A DNA stretch of 64,000 nucleotides from PVC group bacterium (GTDB lineage Bacteria; Verrucomicrobiota; Kiritimatiellia; UBA8416). Positions 45,375 through 56,765 of the stretch are shown piece after piece. The notes beneath the pieces were generated by a model that was not told where the DNA came from, searched no databases, and saw only the letters and a list, made by a program, of their open reading frames with translations. The stretch lies in contig PXBF01000029.1 in NCBI GenBank assembly GCA_003567005.1, forward strand, positions 1 through 64,000, read 5' to 3'. The position numbers were made by a program, and so were the translations under genes. Numbering within the stretch: position 1 is the stretch's first letter; each line of letters begins with the position of its first letter.

Positions 45375-46541
45375 ATGAAAACAATTACCTGCATCCTCTT
45401 GTGCTTGTGTGTTTTTCATGTTGCTCAAGCAGCAAATACACCCGAGCACGTGAGAAGTTTTTTTCTAGAAGGCGTTAGATCCGGCAGGCTCTACGGTCCC
45501 TTCCGCTTTCAAACCGGGGCAAGAATTCAATTGGATACAGGAGATTTCCGACTTGATGTGCTATCCGCCGCAGGTAGCTTCATTTTAACCGAGCAACGCT
45601 CGGGTGCGGTATTCGGCGTCTATGAATTGGTCCCCGGAAGAATGATCGATGCAGGCTACCAACTCTTCACAATTACCCGTGTTACCAGAACAACGATGCC
45701 AAATAGAGAACATGCAACCTCCTATCCCTCTGGAAGAAGCACACAACAAGAGACATTCTACACCACATCGCAGCCATTTCATCAAGCCGACTACCGCGTT
45801 AGCATTATCGTAGATCTTATCAATCAAATTGCCTACGACTGGACACTTGATGGAGAGGACGGAGGCAGCGCGAAATATATGGAGCGACGGGGAGCCACCC
45901 TGGCATTATCACGCGGTATTCTTACCATCGCGGCCGGAGTCTTACTCGATGCAGAATGGCAAGAAACGTTCCAGGATCCAAACGAAGCATTCGAAGAAGG
46001 AAGACTCTCCAGTGGCACAGGGTGGAAAGCGGATCTTTCCCTGTTAGTCCCCGTATTTGAAGATGGCCGCTGGTCTGCGGCAGTGGGTGGTGGTGTTTCT
46101 TACCAGCGTGAAACATTCGACTTGGAGTACGGTCAGTGGGAGACAATTGACTTTAACGATAATACAACGACCAACGGGCTCCCCAATGGCACAACAAACG
46201 CTGTCCCCTCAGATGTGACGTCGATCGCTGGCGAAAGCTTTATCCGTCAAACCCAATCCGCCACATTATCCGAAACCGTTGTAAACGTAACCGCTCGCCT
46301 CGACTATACAGCCCCCAACTGGTTTGCCTTCGCCGGATTGCATGCAGAACCGTGGAGTGATACGGATCTACAGGCAACCATTGAGCTGGATAATCAGCGA
46401 ATACCGCTTTCATTCTCTCGAAGACACCCCTTCTCGGGTTATGTAGGAGCAGGCTTCACGTATCAGGATGTTCATAGTTATCTCAAATTCAAAGCCGGCG
46501 GGGTAAACGCAATACGAATGGGTGTTACCTTGTCTTTTTAA
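45375..46541 (+). CDS. Exported protein with predicted C-terminal beta-barrel
   Basis: Signal peptide; barrel-like C-terminal half ending MGVTLSF. Confidence 0.6.
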   Translation: MKTITCILLCLCVFHVAQAANTPEHVRSFFLEGVRSGRLYGPFRFQTGARIQLDTGDFRLDVLSAAGSFILTEQRSGAVFGVYELVPGRMIDAGYQLFTITRVTRTTMPNREHATSYPSGRSTQQETFYTTSQPFHQADYRVSIIVDLINQIAYDWTLDGEDGGSAKYMERRGATLALSRGILTIAAGVLLDAEWQETFQDPNEAFEEGRLSSGTGWKADLSLLVPVFEDGRWSAAVGGGVSYQRETFDLEYGQWETIDFNDNTTTNGLPNGTTNAVPSDVTSIAGESFIRQTQSATLSETVVNVTARLDYTAPNWFAFAGLHAEPWSDTDLQATIELDNQRIPLSFSRRHPFSGYVGAGFTYQDVHSYLKFKAGGVNAIRMGVTLSF

Positions 46542-47674
46542 TGCAATAGAATCGACAACCAACGTACACCATTGCTTCCGATTGACCATGAACCGCTACG
46601 TGAAACCACAATACGCAGACCGTTGCGTCCAAGCACCTCCTCGTCGACATCGAGCACATACGGTAAACGCTGCGCAGAAGCTTCCTCCTCTGTAGCCGGA
46701 CGTCCGCCTAATACCACACCACCTTCCGAAACGGACAACACCATATTGCCACGAGGTGCGTTCTCCCCCTCCCATAACTTGGGATAACGTGCAAAATAGT
46801 CAACCGCGCGTCTAGCATTGACAACCAGCTCAAATGCAGGCGAAACACTTTCAAGGTAAGCAAGCATGGAAAATGCTTGAACAGCATCCGTCGACCCATA
46901 CAGTGCCAATGGCTGGATACCAGCCAAATTCCACCCATGATAACGACCATGTAAGTTTCGAATATCTTCCGAAGATGCCCAAGCAGGGAAACGGTGGTTC
47001 TGTATGACCCCCACCTCAAAGTGAAGGTGTGAGCGCACCACTGGGATAATGGAGGATGGGGTATTCCCCATAATCCCCAGCACATCCCCTTTCTGCACTT
47101 CCGTTCCCGAGCGAATGGTATCTTCAATCTCTCGTAGGTGAGCATATAAGGTATAAATCGTGCCCATAGCGGTATCATGCACCAACACGACATACAGACC
47201 GTAATTCGAGTGTCCAATCACACGATTCGCATAAGCAACCCTGCCATCAGCAACGGCCTTTATCGGATCCAAGGCCCGATTCCGCCTATCTCGCTGCAAC
47301 GGAGCAATATCAATTCCCATGTGAAAAGCTGGCAGAAGGCGTCCCCCTGTGTTACGTGTCCTCGTACTGCCAAAATGCGCTGACTCAATGCGACCCGATG
47401 CTGTCGCCATATATACGTCGTGATTGGTTACATCAAGCAAGTTGGTTTGTGCCGTCGGAAAACCCACCCAAATCGGTTTATAGCGTTGTCGACGCTCTTC
47501 CTCCTTGGCTTCTTCAATGGCTTGCTGCTCGAGAGCTGCTTGCTCTACCGCCGCAGCATGCAGGGCCGCTTCGCGAATGCGTTGCCGACGCGGACCAAAC
47601 CACCAAATGACAAAAAGAATATCCGCAATGATAATGACGACAAGCCACCACCAATTTCGCCAAAAACGCGCCAT
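46538..47674 (-). CDS. M23-family metallopeptidase with N-terminal TM anchor
   Basis: FHMGIDIAP, YGLYVVLVHDTAMGTIYTLYAHL, VRSHLHFEVG (LytM-type H-x(n)-D and HxH). Confidence 0.9.
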   Translation of the reverse strand: MARFWRNWWWLVVIIIADILFVIWWFGPRRQRIREAALHAAAVEQAALEQQAIEEAKEEERRQRYKPIWVGFPTAQTNLLDVTNHDVYMATASGRIESAHFGSTRTRNTGGRLLPAFHMGIDIAPLQRDRRNRALDPIKAVADGRVAYANRVIGHSNYGLYVVLVHDTAMGTIYTLYAHLREIEDTIRSGTEVQKGDVLGIMGNTPSSIIPVVRSHLHFEVGVIQNHRFPAWASSEDIRNLHGRYHGWNLAGIQPLALYGSTDAVQAFSMLAYLESVSPAFELVVNARRAVDYFARYPKLWEGENAPRGNMVLSVSEGGVVLGGRPATEEEASAQRLPYVLDVDEEVLGRNGLRIVVSRSGSWSIGSNGVRWLSILLH

Positions 47675-47693
47675 CGTGCACCCTCGCCAATCT

Positions 47694-49403
47694 CTATGGT
47701 CGGTCTGTTATTGCCCCTTGCGAAGCAGGCCCGACTTCTCGCGCATACTTTCCCAATACACCCCGCGTATAGCGAGGCTTCGGTTGACGCCACACGGTCT
47801 GGCGACGCGTCAACTCCGCTTCGGAAACATGTAGCATCAACTTTCGCTTACCCGCATCAATCGAAATGGTATCTCCGTTCTTAACCAATGCTAGTGGCCC
47901 ACCTGTGTAAGCTTCCGGGGTTATATGTCCGACCACAAATCCATGGCTACCCCCAGAGAAACGGCCATCCGTAATCAGGGCCACATCGCGACCTAATCCC
48001 TTGCCCATGATAGCACTCGTAGGTGACAGCATCTCACGCATCCCAGGACCGCCCTTCGGCCCCTCATAACGGATCACGATAACATGCCCCTTACGAATTC
48101 GCCCATCCAGAATCGCCGCAAGGGCTTTCTCTTCTGACGCAAACACCTTCGCCTTCCCCTCGAATGAAGTCCCCTCTTTCCCTGATATTTTGGCAACCGC
48201 CCCTTCCGGCGCGAGATTCCCATATAATACCACCAAATGTCCTGTCGGCTTGATTGGGTTTGATAACGACCGAATGACCGTTTGTCCTTTAGGGTATCTC
48301 TTCACGCCACGTAAATTCTGGGCCAACGTCTTACCCGTCACCGTTAAACACGACCCATCAAGCAAACCGGCATCCAATAGCATTTTCATCAGCGGCATCG
48401 TCCCGCCAATGCGCACCAAATCAGCCATAACATGTTTTCCACTCGGCTTCAGATCGGCCAATACTGGGACCTTACGACCAATGCGGGTAAAATCATCCAA
48501 CTTTAAACGTACACCAGCCGCTTCCGCCATCGCCAACAAATGCAGTACGGCATTGGTTGACCCCCCCAATGCCGTCACAACCGTTATGGCATTCAGAAAA
48601 GCCGCACGCGTCATAATATCCTTAGGGGTGATCCCCTTCTCAATCAAGTGCACCACCGCAGCCCCAGCCTCTTGACAATCTTTTTTCTTATCCGGCGATA
48701 CCGCAGCTTGTGCAGAGCTATTCGGCAGACTCATGCCCAGCGCCTCAATCGCCGACGCCATGGTATTGGCCGTATACATACCTCCGCAAGACCCTGGCCC
48801 AGGAATCGCGCAACTCTCGATTTCGTGAAGTTCCTTGTCATCCACATCACCGCGCGCATGTCCACCGACAGCCTCAAACACGGAAACAATATCCACATCC
48901 TGGTTTTTGTGAACCCCAGGCAAAATCGTTCCGCCATACACAAAAACGGCTGGCCGATTGAGCCGTGCAATCGCAATCATACACCCAGGCATATTCTTGT
49001 CGCATCCACCTATTGCAACCAACCCATCGAATGCCTCGCAACCAGAAACCGTTTCTATCGAATCCGCGATCACTTCACGAGAAACCAAGGAATACTTCAT
49101 CCCCTCTGTGCCCATGGATATCCCATCAGATATCGTGATCGTATTAAAGATAACACCTTTAGCGCCCGCAGTATTCACCCCTACTTCTGCCTCTCGTGCC
49201 AGTTTGTCGATATGCATGTTGCAAGGCGTAACCATACTCCAGGTACTTGCAATACCTACTTGTGATTTCTGAAAATCATCATCCGAAAACCCTACTGCAT
49301 GCAACATCGCACGACTTGCAGCACGCTCCACACCATCGGTAACCGCCGCAGAGTACTGCCGATGACCACTGCATCCACAACCCGTACCGTTTCTTTTAGC
49401 CAT
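47694..49403 (-). CDS. ilvD: Dihydroxy-acid dehydratase
   Basis: [51 protein letters not shown]. Confidence 0.96.
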   Translation of the reverse strand: MAKRNGTGCGCSGHRQYSAAVTDGVERAASRAMLHAVGFSDDDFQKSQVGIASTWSMVTPCNMHIDKLAREAEVGVNTAGAKGVIFNTITISDGISMGTEGMKYSLVSREVIADSIETVSGCEAFDGLVAIGGCDKNMPGCMIAIARLNRPAVFVYGGTILPGVHKNQDVDIVSVFEAVGGHARGDVDDKELHEIESCAIPGPGSCGGMYTANTMASAIEALGMSLPNSSAQAAVSPDKKKDCQEAGAAVVHLIEKGITPKDIMTRAAFLNAITVVTALGGSTNAVLHLLAMAEAAGVRLKLDDFTRIGRKVPVLADLKPSGKHVMADLVRIGGTMPLMKMLLDAGLLDGSCLTVTGKTLAQNLRGVKRYPKGQTVIRSLSNPIKPTGHLVVLYGNLAPEGAVAKISGKEGTSFEGKAKVFASEEKALAAILDGRIRKGHVIVIRYEGPKGGPGMREMLSPTSAIMGKGLGRDVALITDGRFSGGSHGFVVGHITPEAYTGGPLALVKNGDTISIDAGKRKLMLHVSEAELTRRQTVWRQPKPRYTRGVLGKYAREVGPASQGAITDRP

Positions 49404-49641
49404 AAATATTCCTCATTTCATTGCGTCTGTTGTATCAGCAGATTAAAGACATAATTACAAGCATTATACAAGGGTCTCCTTGCTCTTGACAATGCAATCT
49501 CGTGAGCAATCATAATCAGACTCACGCCCCAAGCGCCTCTTCCTGTATTTTCACGCCTTCGCAGTCCTATGATGTATCCAACAGCAAGAGCAAGGGGAAA
49601 GCACGCTATAGACGCTAAACCATTCGCGACTCTACCCCCCC

Positions 49642-49678
49642 AAAAAAAAACGCGCTGCTATCAATAGCACCGCGTTTG
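49642..49678 (-). terminator. Rho-independent terminator of the ribosomal/rpoA operon
   Basis: Minus strand caaacgcggtgctattgatagcagcgcgttttttttt: stem-loop (one C-C mismatch) plus T-run, just after rplQ. Confidence 0.85.
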
Positions 49679-49700
49679 GCAGGGGGGGTATCGGGACTGC

Positions 49701-50096
49701 TTACTTACTATCATCAGAGGATGCATCTGTAGAAACTACAGCCGCGCCGACCCACTCAAGAATCGCCATCTCCGCGCCATCACTGCGCCGACGACCCAAT
49801 TTCAAAATTCTCGTGTAGCCCCCTGGACGCCCCTCACACAAGGGCACGATGTCCGAAAACAATAAGGCAACGGCATCGGGCTGCCGCAACCGTGAGGCCG
49901 CAAGGCGGCGTGCATGCAGCGTTCCCTTGCGCGCCAAGGTAACAAGCTTCTCTGCCTCTATGCGCGCCAGCTTTGCCTTCTGAACCGTCGTTGTAACACG
50001 CCTACACTTGATCAAGTTACAGACCAAGGAAGACAGTAAGGCCTTCCGGTGCGAAGGGCTACGACCCAATTTAACATTCTGTTTTTGATGCCTCAT
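49701..50096 (-). CDS. rplQ: 50S ribosomal protein L17
   Basis: MRHQKQNVKLGRSPSHRKALLSSLVCNLIKCRRVTTTVQKAK. Confidence 0.96.
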   Translation of the reverse strand: MRHQKQNVKLGRSPSHRKALLSSLVCNLIKCRRVTTTVQKAKLARIEAEKLVTLARKGTLHARRLAASRLRQPDAVALLFSDIVPLCEGRPGGYTRILKLGRRRSDGAEMAILEWVGAAVVSTDASSDDSK

Positions 50097-50112
50097 GGTC
50101 AAATACTCCTGC

Positions 50113-51108
50113 TTAGCTCTTATCTTCAAGCAGAGATGGGTCTACGGGTACCCCTAAACCTAATCCCAGCTCTTCCAATTTTGCCTTAATTTCATTTAAT
50201 GATTTCTTACCAAAGTTACGGTACTTGAGCATATCCTGCTCTGTCTTCATTGCCAATTCGCCAACCGTGGTAATGTTCGCATTATTCAGGCAATTCGCTG
50301 CACGGACACTGAGCTCGATCTCATTGACACTCATGTTCAGCTTACGACGCAACTCTTCCTGCGAGGAACTCTCCTCTTCGGCGCCTTCCTCAAATTCAAT
50401 TTCCTTATCGTCATATTCAACGAAAACATCGAGGTGGTGTGCCAGGATCGCAGCCGACAAACGCAACGCTTCCTCTGGTCGTACGCGTCCATCTGTCCAT
50501 ACATCTACAACAAGCTTGTCATAGTCTGTCCGTTGCCCAACGCGCGTATTCCCCGTTTCAAAATTCACACGACGCACAGGAGAAAAGGCAGCATCTATTG
50601 GAATCAGTCCGATTTCTTGTTGCGGCTTCTTGCTCAACTCTGCGGGGCGATACCCACGCCCAACTTCAAAGGTCAACTCCATCGAAAGCGACTTCGCGTC
50701 TGAAATGGTTGCGATGTGCAAATCCGGATTCAGTATCGTACCATAATCGCCAATATGAATATCACCGGCAGTAACATCGCCCGGGCCTGAGGCTGTTAAC
50801 GTTAATGTTCGCGGCTCACGTACTTCTGTCTGTACCAATACCTTTTTGAGGTTCAAAATGATATCTGTAACGTCCTCAAGCACACCATCGATAGCACAAA
50901 ACTCATGATCTGCACCCTCAATACGAATCGAAGTAATCGCAGCTCCTTCAATCGAGGATAACAAAACCCGACGCAAGGAATTGCCAATCGTTCGTGCATA
51001 ACCAATCTCAAAAGGCTCCGCAACAAACTGTGCGTATGTAGCTGTGGCGGTTGAGTCCTCGCGCACAACCTGACTCGGTTTCTCAAACCTGCTTACTCGT
51101 ATGGGCAT
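50113..51108 (-). CDS. rpoA: DNA-directed RNA polymerase subunit alpha
   Basis: FVAEPFEIGYARTIGNSLRRVLLSSIEGAAITSIRIEG; CTD RAANCLNNANITTVGELA. Confidence 0.97.
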   Translation of the reverse strand: MPIRVSRFEKPSQVVREDSTATATYAQFVAEPFEIGYARTIGNSLRRVLLSSIEGAAITSIRIEGADHEFCAIDGVLEDVTDIILNLKKVLVQTEVREPRTLTLTASGPGDVTAGDIHIGDYGTILNPDLHIATISDAKSLSMELTFEVGRGYRPAELSKKPQQEIGLIPIDAAFSPVRRVNFETGNTRVGQRTDYDKLVVDVWTDGRVRPEEALRLSAAILAHHLDVFVEYDDKEIEFEEGAEEESSSQEELRRKLNMSVNEIELSVRAANCLNNANITTVGELAMKTEQDMLKYRNFGKKSLNEIKAKLEELGLGLGVPVDPSLLEDKS

Positions 51109-51189
51109 CGCTATTTCCCCTTATTTATCCCGCCAAACCGGCGGTAACCCTGTCAAACTTTTTACATGTTCCATAATGGACAAAAACGA

Positions 51190-51666
51190 TTACACACGAC
51201 GACGCTTGCGTGGCCGACAACCATTGTGTGGTACTGGCGTTATGTCCTGAATTGCTGTCACGCTGAGACCGGCAGACTGCAATCCACGAACGGCACTTTC
51301 ACGCCCCGCACCAGCGCCTTGCAAACGCACCTCGACTTCATGCATACCCTTGGCAGCAGCAGCGCGACCGGCTTCTTGAGCAACCAACGTCGCCGCAAAG
51401 GCCGTGCTCTTGCGCGAACCCTTGAAACCAGCGCGACCAGCACTGCTCCACGAAATCACGCCACCTTTAGGATCGCTTATGGCAACCTGCGTATTATTGA
51501 AACTGGCACGAATATGCGCAACCCCTGCTGGTACGCCACGCCCTTTGCTTCTGGACCGCTTAACCGGCTCCGCAACCGTAGCCGGATCTGCCAAGGGAGA
51601 TGCCTCAACCACAGCTTCCTGCTCAACCGCAGCGTCCGTTCCTTCTTTTTCCATTTCTTCTGCCAT
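51190..51666 (-). CDS. rpsK: 30S ribosomal protein S11
   Basis: [45 protein letters not shown]. Confidence 0.96.
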   Translation of the reverse strand: MAEEMEKEGTDAAVEQEAVVEASPLADPATVAEPVKRSRSKGRGVPAGVAHIRASFNNTQVAISDPKGGVISWSSAGRAGFKGSRKSTAFAATLVAQEAGRAAAAKGMHEVEVRLQGAGAGRESAVRGLQSAGLSVTAIQDITPVPHNGCRPRKRRRV

Positions 51667-51696
51667 ATTGCTCTCCTTCAGAATCTTAAAAAGCCT

Positions 51697-52092
51697 CTAT
51701 TTTTTCGCTGCAGCACGGGCTTCCTTACCGCGAACCGCACCAACAGTACGACGGGGGCCTTTACGTGTCCGTGCATTCGTACTGGTACGCTGCCCCCGTA
51801 CTGGCAACCCCCGACGATGACGTAAACCACGATAGCTGCCAATGCTGATCAATCGACGAATGTTACCCGTCACTTCACGACGCATATCACCCTCTGTACG
51901 ATACTCGCTTTGAATAACGTCAATCAGCCGGCGTAACTCTTCCGAACTCAAATCATCCGCTTTCTTCACCGGATCCAAACCAGCTTTCTCCACAATCTCT
52001 GCGGATAACGACGGACCAATCCCGTAAATGTAACGCAATGAATACAAAATCTGTTTACGCCCAGGAATATCAACACCTAAAACTCTCGGCAT
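51697..52092 (-). CDS. rpsM: 30S ribosomal protein S13
   Basis: RVLGVDIPGRKQILYSLRYIYGIG; GSYRGLRHRRGLPVRGQRTSTNARTRKG. Confidence 0.96.
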   Translation of the reverse strand: MPRVLGVDIPGRKQILYSLRYIYGIGPSLSAEIVEKAGLDPVKKADDLSSEELRRLIDVIQSEYRTEGDMRREVTGNIRRLISIGSYRGLRHRRGLPVRGQRTSTNARTRKGPRRTVGAVRGKEARAAAKK

Positions 52093-52141
52093 ATCTACCG
52101 CTCCTTACCAAACAATTAACTCCACGATACCTTAGCTATGC

Positions 52142-52255
52142 TTACCCCTGGCGCTGCTTGTGCCGCGGGTTCGTGCATATCACCCGAACAACACCACGAC
52201 GCTTAATCACGCGACATTGCTCACACATTCTCCGAACCGAAGCTCTAACTTTCAT
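52142..52255 (-). CDS. rpmJ: 50S ribosomal protein L36
   Basis: Translated by hand: [37 protein letters not shown]; below the ORF track length cutoff. Confidence 0.97.
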   Translation of the reverse strand: MKVRASVRRMCEQCRVIKRRGVVRVICTNPRHKQRQG

Positions 52256-52326
52256 AACGGAACCCTCTTTTATCTCCAAAAAGCCAGATAAAATAACGAA
52301 TCTTAGACGATCCGTCTATAATAAAT

Positions 52327-53073
52327 TTACCCTGCTGTGAGAATTTCTACCTCTCCTTCACAAATCGCAATGGTATGCTCAAAATGCGCAGATGGTTTAC
52401 CATCACGCGTAACCACCGTCCAGCCATCTTCAAGCACACGTGTCCCGGCAACCCCGAAATTAACCATCGGTTCAACCGCAAGTGTCATACCGCTCTTCAA
52501 CGCAGGTCCTCGTCCTGCACGCCCATAATTGGGAACCTGAGGATCTTCATGCAAGGAGCGGCCTATGCCATGCCCCACAAAATCGCGAACGACCGAAAAT
52601 CCAGCACCTTCAACCACACCTTGAACAGCATGTGAAATATTCGACAATTTCCCGTTGACACGCGCCTGCTCAAGTCCTGCTTCCAAAGAACGCTGTGTCA
52701 CGCGAACCATTCGAATAACCTCAGGGTCCGTAACACCAACCAATACCGTTGTCGCCGTGTCTCCAAAAAAACCGTCAAGTAATACTCCAAAATCCAAGCT
52801 GACAACATCGCCAACAGCTATCACCCGAGGGCCTGGTATTCCATGCACTACCTCATCATTAACCGATATACAAATTTTCCCCGGAAACCCATGATAACCA
52901 TAAAATGCGCAAGTTGCTCCCTCTGCTTCAATCAGATCACCCGCAAAATCGGCAATCTCTGCAGTCGTCATTCCGGGAACCACAGAAGATGCTACCCTAT
53001 CTCGTACGCGACCCGCAAGATTGCCACTTGCACGCATTGCCTCTAGCTCATGCGGTTTCTTCAAAACAATCAT
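52327..53073 (-). CDS. map: Type I methionine aminopeptidase
   Basis: IVLKKPHELEAMRASG, HGIPGPRVIAVGDVVSLDFGV, FVGHGIGRSLHEDPQVPNYG; preferred ATG 53073. Confidence 0.96.
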   Translation of the reverse strand: MIVLKKPHELEAMRASGNLAGRVRDRVASSVVPGMTTAEIADFAGDLIEAEGATCAFYGYHGFPGKICISVNDEVVHGIPGPRVIAVGDVVSLDFGVLLDGFFGDTATTVLVGVTDPEVIRMVRVTQRSLEAGLEQARVNGKLSNISHAVQGVVEGAGFSVVRDFVGHGIGRSLHEDPQVPNYGRAGRGPALKSGMTLAVEPMVNFGVAGTRVLEDGWTVVTRDGKPSAHFEHTIAICEGEVEILTAG

Positions 53074-53098
53074 GCTTTCATCCTGTTCCTGCAACCAG

Positions 53099-54457
53099 TT
53101 AACTAGAGCGGCGACCACGGATCCTACTACCGCTATCTAGAAAACCATCGTAGTGATGCATAACAAGATGAGACTCGATTTGTCGTACTGTATCAAGGAT
53201 CACACCCACCATAATCAGCAAACTTGTACCCCCCAAAAAACGCGAAACCAATGGAGGCACGCGAAAATATTGGGCCAGTAAATCGGGTAATACCGCTATG
53301 GCAGTAAGAAACAATGCACCTGCCAAGGTTAAACGCGTCATCGTATTATCCAGAAAATCAGCCGTAGATCGCCCGGGACGCACCCCAGGAACATATCCAC
53401 CACTCTTCTTCAGATCATCGGCAATCTGTAAGGGATTAAATTGTGTGGCTACCCAAAAATACGAGAAAAAGAGAATCATGGAGCCAAATAACAACAAGTA
53501 TAATGGCTGTCCAGCCTGCAGCATCATACCTACCGGACGCGTTGCCTCTAAACGCATCAGTAAAGCTGATGGGAAGATAATGATGGCAGAAGCAAAGATA
53601 ATGGGCATAACACCAGAATAGTTCACCCGAAGCGGCATATAGGTATTTTGCCCACCATATACCTTTTTGCCAACCACACGCCGTGTCGTATGAATGGGAA
53701 TCCGACGGACCCCTTCCGTCAACAACACCGTAGCAGCTGTGACCAGAAAAACCATTGTAATAAGCCCGGTGAGCTCGAAAGGACCATGCGTTGCTTGACC
53801 CGCTACCGGAGAGAACAAGCTTACAGCCTGACCAATGGCCGTGGGCAAATCGCTGATGATATTGATCGTGATCACCAATGAAATACCATTGCCAATGCCT
53901 CGCTCAGTGATCTGCTCACCTAACCACATCATCAGCATCGTACCCGTTGTAACCGTTAGCACGGTAAGAAAACGAAATCCCCAACCGGCCACGGCAGGAG
54001 ATACAATCTCATCACCGCCAGGCATATCACCAAAACCGCGCTCCAGCGCCACAGCAAGCAAAAAACCCTGCACCAAACAGATTGCTAATGTCAAATAGCG
54101 CGTATATTGTGTGATCTTGGCCCGCCCCGAATCCCCCTCACGAGACAAGCGCTCCAATTGTGGCACGACCGCAGTCATGAGTTGAATGATGATCGATGCA
54201 CTAATATATGGCATGATACCGAGGGCACCGACAGCACTTCGCCCAAGTGCCCCCCCACTAAACATGTTAATCATCCCCATGAGACCACCGCCGAATTGAT
54301 CGCGGATAGCATCCATGACGCGCTGCAAGGCCGCAACATTCACGCCTGGCGTTGGAACCAAGGCAAGAATGCGGATGATAAACACTACGCCTAACGTAAA
54401 TAAAATACGCTGACGTAACTCAGGAATCTTGAAGCAATTAACAAACGTTTTCAGCAT
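53099..54457 (-). CDS. secY: Preprotein translocase subunit SecY
   Basis: LGIMPYISASIIIQLMTAVVP, EGDSGRAKITQYTRYLT, PGVRPGRSTADFLDNTMTRLT. Confidence 0.97.
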   Translation of the reverse strand: MLKTFVNCFKIPELRQRILFTLGVVFIIRILALVPTPGVNVAALQRVMDAIRDQFGGGLMGMINMFSGGALGRSAVGALGIMPYISASIIIQLMTAVVPQLERLSREGDSGRAKITQYTRYLTLAICLVQGFLLAVALERGFGDMPGGDEIVSPAVAGWGFRFLTVLTVTTGTMLMMWLGEQITERGIGNGISLVITINIISDLPTAIGQAVSLFSPVAGQATHGPFELTGLITMVFLVTAATVLLTEGVRRIPIHTTRRVVGKKVYGGQNTYMPLRVNYSGVMPIIFASAIIIFPSALLMRLEATRPVGMMLQAGQPLYLLLFGSMILFFSYFWVATQFNPLQIADDLKKSGGYVPGVRPGRSTADFLDNTMTRLTLAGALFLTAIAVLPDLLAQYFRVPPLVSRFLGGTSLLIMVGVILDTVRQIESHLVMHHYDGFLDSGSRIRGRRSS

Positions 54458-54463
54458 GTCGAA

Positions 54464-54904
54464 TTATTCCGTTTCACAAGTTCCCCCGGCCGCTTCGATC
54501 TTTGTCTTTGCCGTCACACTGAAAGCCGTAGCTTTCACTGTCAATGTACGGCCTAGATCACCACGCCCGAGAATTTTGATGCCGTCATGTGTCCCGTTCG
54601 CAAGACCCGCCTGCTTCAGAGCCGAAGAATCCACGACATCGCCATCCGCAAAACATTCTAACGCACCAACATTAACGCCCAGTAAATCACGACGCACGGG
54701 GTTCTTGAAACCACGCTTCGGCAAACGGCGAATCAACGGCATCTGACCACCCTCAAACGCTAATTTGCGTTTGTGACCTTTGCGTGCCATTTGTCCCTTA
54801 TGCCCCTTACCGCTCGTCTTCCCCTTGCCAGACGACATGCCCCTACCTAAACGCTTGGCTCGATGGCGCGCCCCCGGCGTTTTGCTCAACGAATGTAAAT
54901 CCAT
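54464..54904 (-). CDS. rplO: 50S ribosomal protein L15
   Basis: GARHRAKRLGRGMSSGKGKTSGKGHKGQMARKGHK. Confidence 0.95.
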   Translation of the reverse strand: MDLHSLSKTPGARHRAKRLGRGMSSGKGKTSGKGHKGQMARKGHKRKLAFEGGQMPLIRRLPKRGFKNPVRRDLLGVNVGALECFADGDVVDSSALKQAGLANGTHDGIKILGRGDLGRTLTVKATAFSVTAKTKIEAAGGTCETE

Positions 54905-54939
54905 TTTTCCCTCTCTCCTTACAACTGCTTCCGGATGGC

Positions 54940-55431
54940 TCACACGGCAAGTTCGCGTATGCGGGCAATTTCATCCCGTGAACGCAATTGACGCAATGCA
55001 TCAACCGTCGCCTTTACAACATTCACCTTGTTATTACTACCAAGAGATTTAGCTAACACATCACGGTATCCCGCAACTTCAAGAACGGCACGTACACCAC
55101 CACCAGCAATAACACCGGTACCAGGGGCAGCAGGACGCAGGAGTACTTGACCACCAGAATAACGCCCCATGACTTCGTGCGGTATGGTGCGCTCCTTCAT
55201 CTGTACAGAAAACAGAGATTTACGAGCAATCTCACCACCCTTGCTTATCGCGTCTGATACTTCATTGGCCTTGCCAAAACCATACCCAATCATACCATCG
55301 CGGTTACCCACAACCACAATCGCGCTAAAACTAAAACGACGTCCACCCTTCACAACCTTGGAACAACGGTTAACAAACACTACACGCTCTTCCAAGTCAC
55401 TCTTTGGTGCATTCTCTTTCACGTCCGCCAT
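54940..55431 (-). CDS. rpsE: 30S ribosomal protein S5
   Basis: [46 protein letters not shown]. Confidence 0.96.
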   Translation of the reverse strand: MADVKENAPKSDLEERVVFVNRCSKVVKGGRRFSFSAIVVVGNRDGMIGYGFGKANEVSDAISKGGEIARKSLFSVQMKERTIPHEVMGRYSGGQVLLRPAAPGTGVIAGGGVRAVLEVAGYRDVLAKSLGSNNKVNVVKATVDALRQLRSRDEIARIRELAV

Positions 55432-55433
55432 GC

Positions 55434-55793
55434 TTACTTCGCCTCCTTACCATTCGATAAACCGGACGCTAGAACACCATCCACGATGGCTTTGACCCGT
55501 CCATGATACCGGAAGCCACCGCGATCCGTAACAAAGCGCACGATACCTGCTTCCTTGGCCAAACTGCCTAGCTCTTCACCCAATGACTGCGCTGCAGAAA
55601 CCGTCGGGTTGCCCTGCTTCAAGCTGTTAACGGATGCCAGTGTACGGCCAGCTGTGTCATCAATCAACTGTGCGTACATACTCCGGTTTGATACCATAAT
55701 GGACAACCGGGGACAATCCGTCGTCCCATTTACACGTTTGCGTATCCGCTTATGCCGCTGCAGACGTGCACTCTTCCGCGATAGTACTTTCAT
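55434..55793 (-). CDS. rplR: 50S ribosomal protein L18
   Basis: [45 protein letters not shown]; preferred ATG 55793. Confidence 0.95.
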   Translation of the reverse strand: MKVLSRKSARLQRHKRIRKRVNGTTDCPRLSIMVSNRSMYAQLIDDTAGRTLASVNSLKQGNPTVSAAQSLGEELGSLAKEAGIVRFVTDRGGFRYHGRVKAIVDGVLASGLSNGKEAK

Positions 55794-55813
55794 TTTCAAC
55801 TCCTGATTCAAAC

Positions 55814-56344
55814 CTAGGCAACGGTCTTGCCAACCTTGCGACGAATCCGCTCACCCTTGTATTGTACACCCTTGCCCTTATACGGTTCAGCCGGATAAAA
55901 CGAACGGATCCGAGCAGCTACATCCCCAACTTGCTGCTTGTCTATACCCGAAACAGTAATTTCTGTATTGTTATTCACCGTCACGGTCACCGTTTCTGGA
56001 ACGCTGTACTCAATGGGCGACGCAAACCCGAGAGATAAACTCAGCGTGCGTCCATTTAAGGCAGCACGAAAACCAACCCCATTAACCACAAGGTCTTTCG
56101 TGTATCCCTCCGCTACACCTTTCACCATGTTCGCGATCAGGCTACGCACAAGGCCATGTTCAGCGCGATACTTATCTGCTACCCGCTTCACAACAACCGT
56201 CTGGTCGACTTGCTCAACTTCAATACCATCAGGTAATTGCAGATCAAGCGATCCCTTCGTCCCACTTATTTCCACAACCCTGTTCTGCTCTGCAAACGTT
56301 ACCCCGCTGGGCAATTGCACTGGTTGTAATCCAATTCTGGACAT
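55814..56344 (-). CDS. rplF: 50S ribosomal protein L6
   Basis: MSRIGLQPVQLPSGV; PYKGKGVQYKGERIRRKVGKT. Confidence 0.96.
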   Translation of the reverse strand: MSRIGLQPVQLPSGVTFAEQNRVVEISGTKGSLDLQLPDGIEVEQVDQTVVVKRVADKYRAEHGLVRSLIANMVKGVAEGYTKDLVVNGVGFRAALNGRTLSLSLGFASPIEYSVPETVTVTVNNNTEITVSGIDKQQVGDVAARIRSFYPAEPYKGKGVQYKGERIRRKVGKTVA

Positions 56345-56354
56345 CTTTTTCTCC

Positions 56355-56753
56355 TTACCAGATGGCGCAAAGCAATTCGCCGCCTGCGTTCCTTGCTCGT
56401 GCCTCTTTGTCCGTCATCAATCCTTGCGACGTACTGACAATTGCCACACCAAGACCACCCAAAATCCGCGGCAAATCAGAAGAACCGCTATATTTGCGCA
56501 ATCCAGGCTTACTGATGCGTCGCAAACCACGTATGGCCGGTGTCCGACGCGCTCCATATCGCAAAAAAACGGTCAGCGTCTTTTTGCCTTCTACATCTTC
56601 AATCGCATAATCCCGGATGAAGCCTTCTGCCTTCATCACGCGGGCTACTTCTGTTTTCAACTTCGAGGATGGCATACTGACACGAGTCTTACCCGTGCTA
56701 ACTGCATTCCGAATCCTCGTAAGCATGTCCGATAATGGGTCCGCTACACTCAT
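56355..56753 (-). CDS. rpsH: 30S ribosomal protein S8
   Basis: DPLSDMLTRIRNA; STSQGLMTDKEARARNAGGELLCAIW. Confidence 0.96.
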   Translation of the reverse strand: MSVADPLSDMLTRIRNAVSTGKTRVSMPSSKLKTEVARVMKAEGFIRDYAIEDVEGKKTLTVFLRYGARRTPAIRGLRRISKPGLRKYSGSSDLPRILGGLGVAIVSTSQGLMTDKEARARNAGGELLCAIW

Positions 56754-56765
56754 ATCTGCTCCTCG

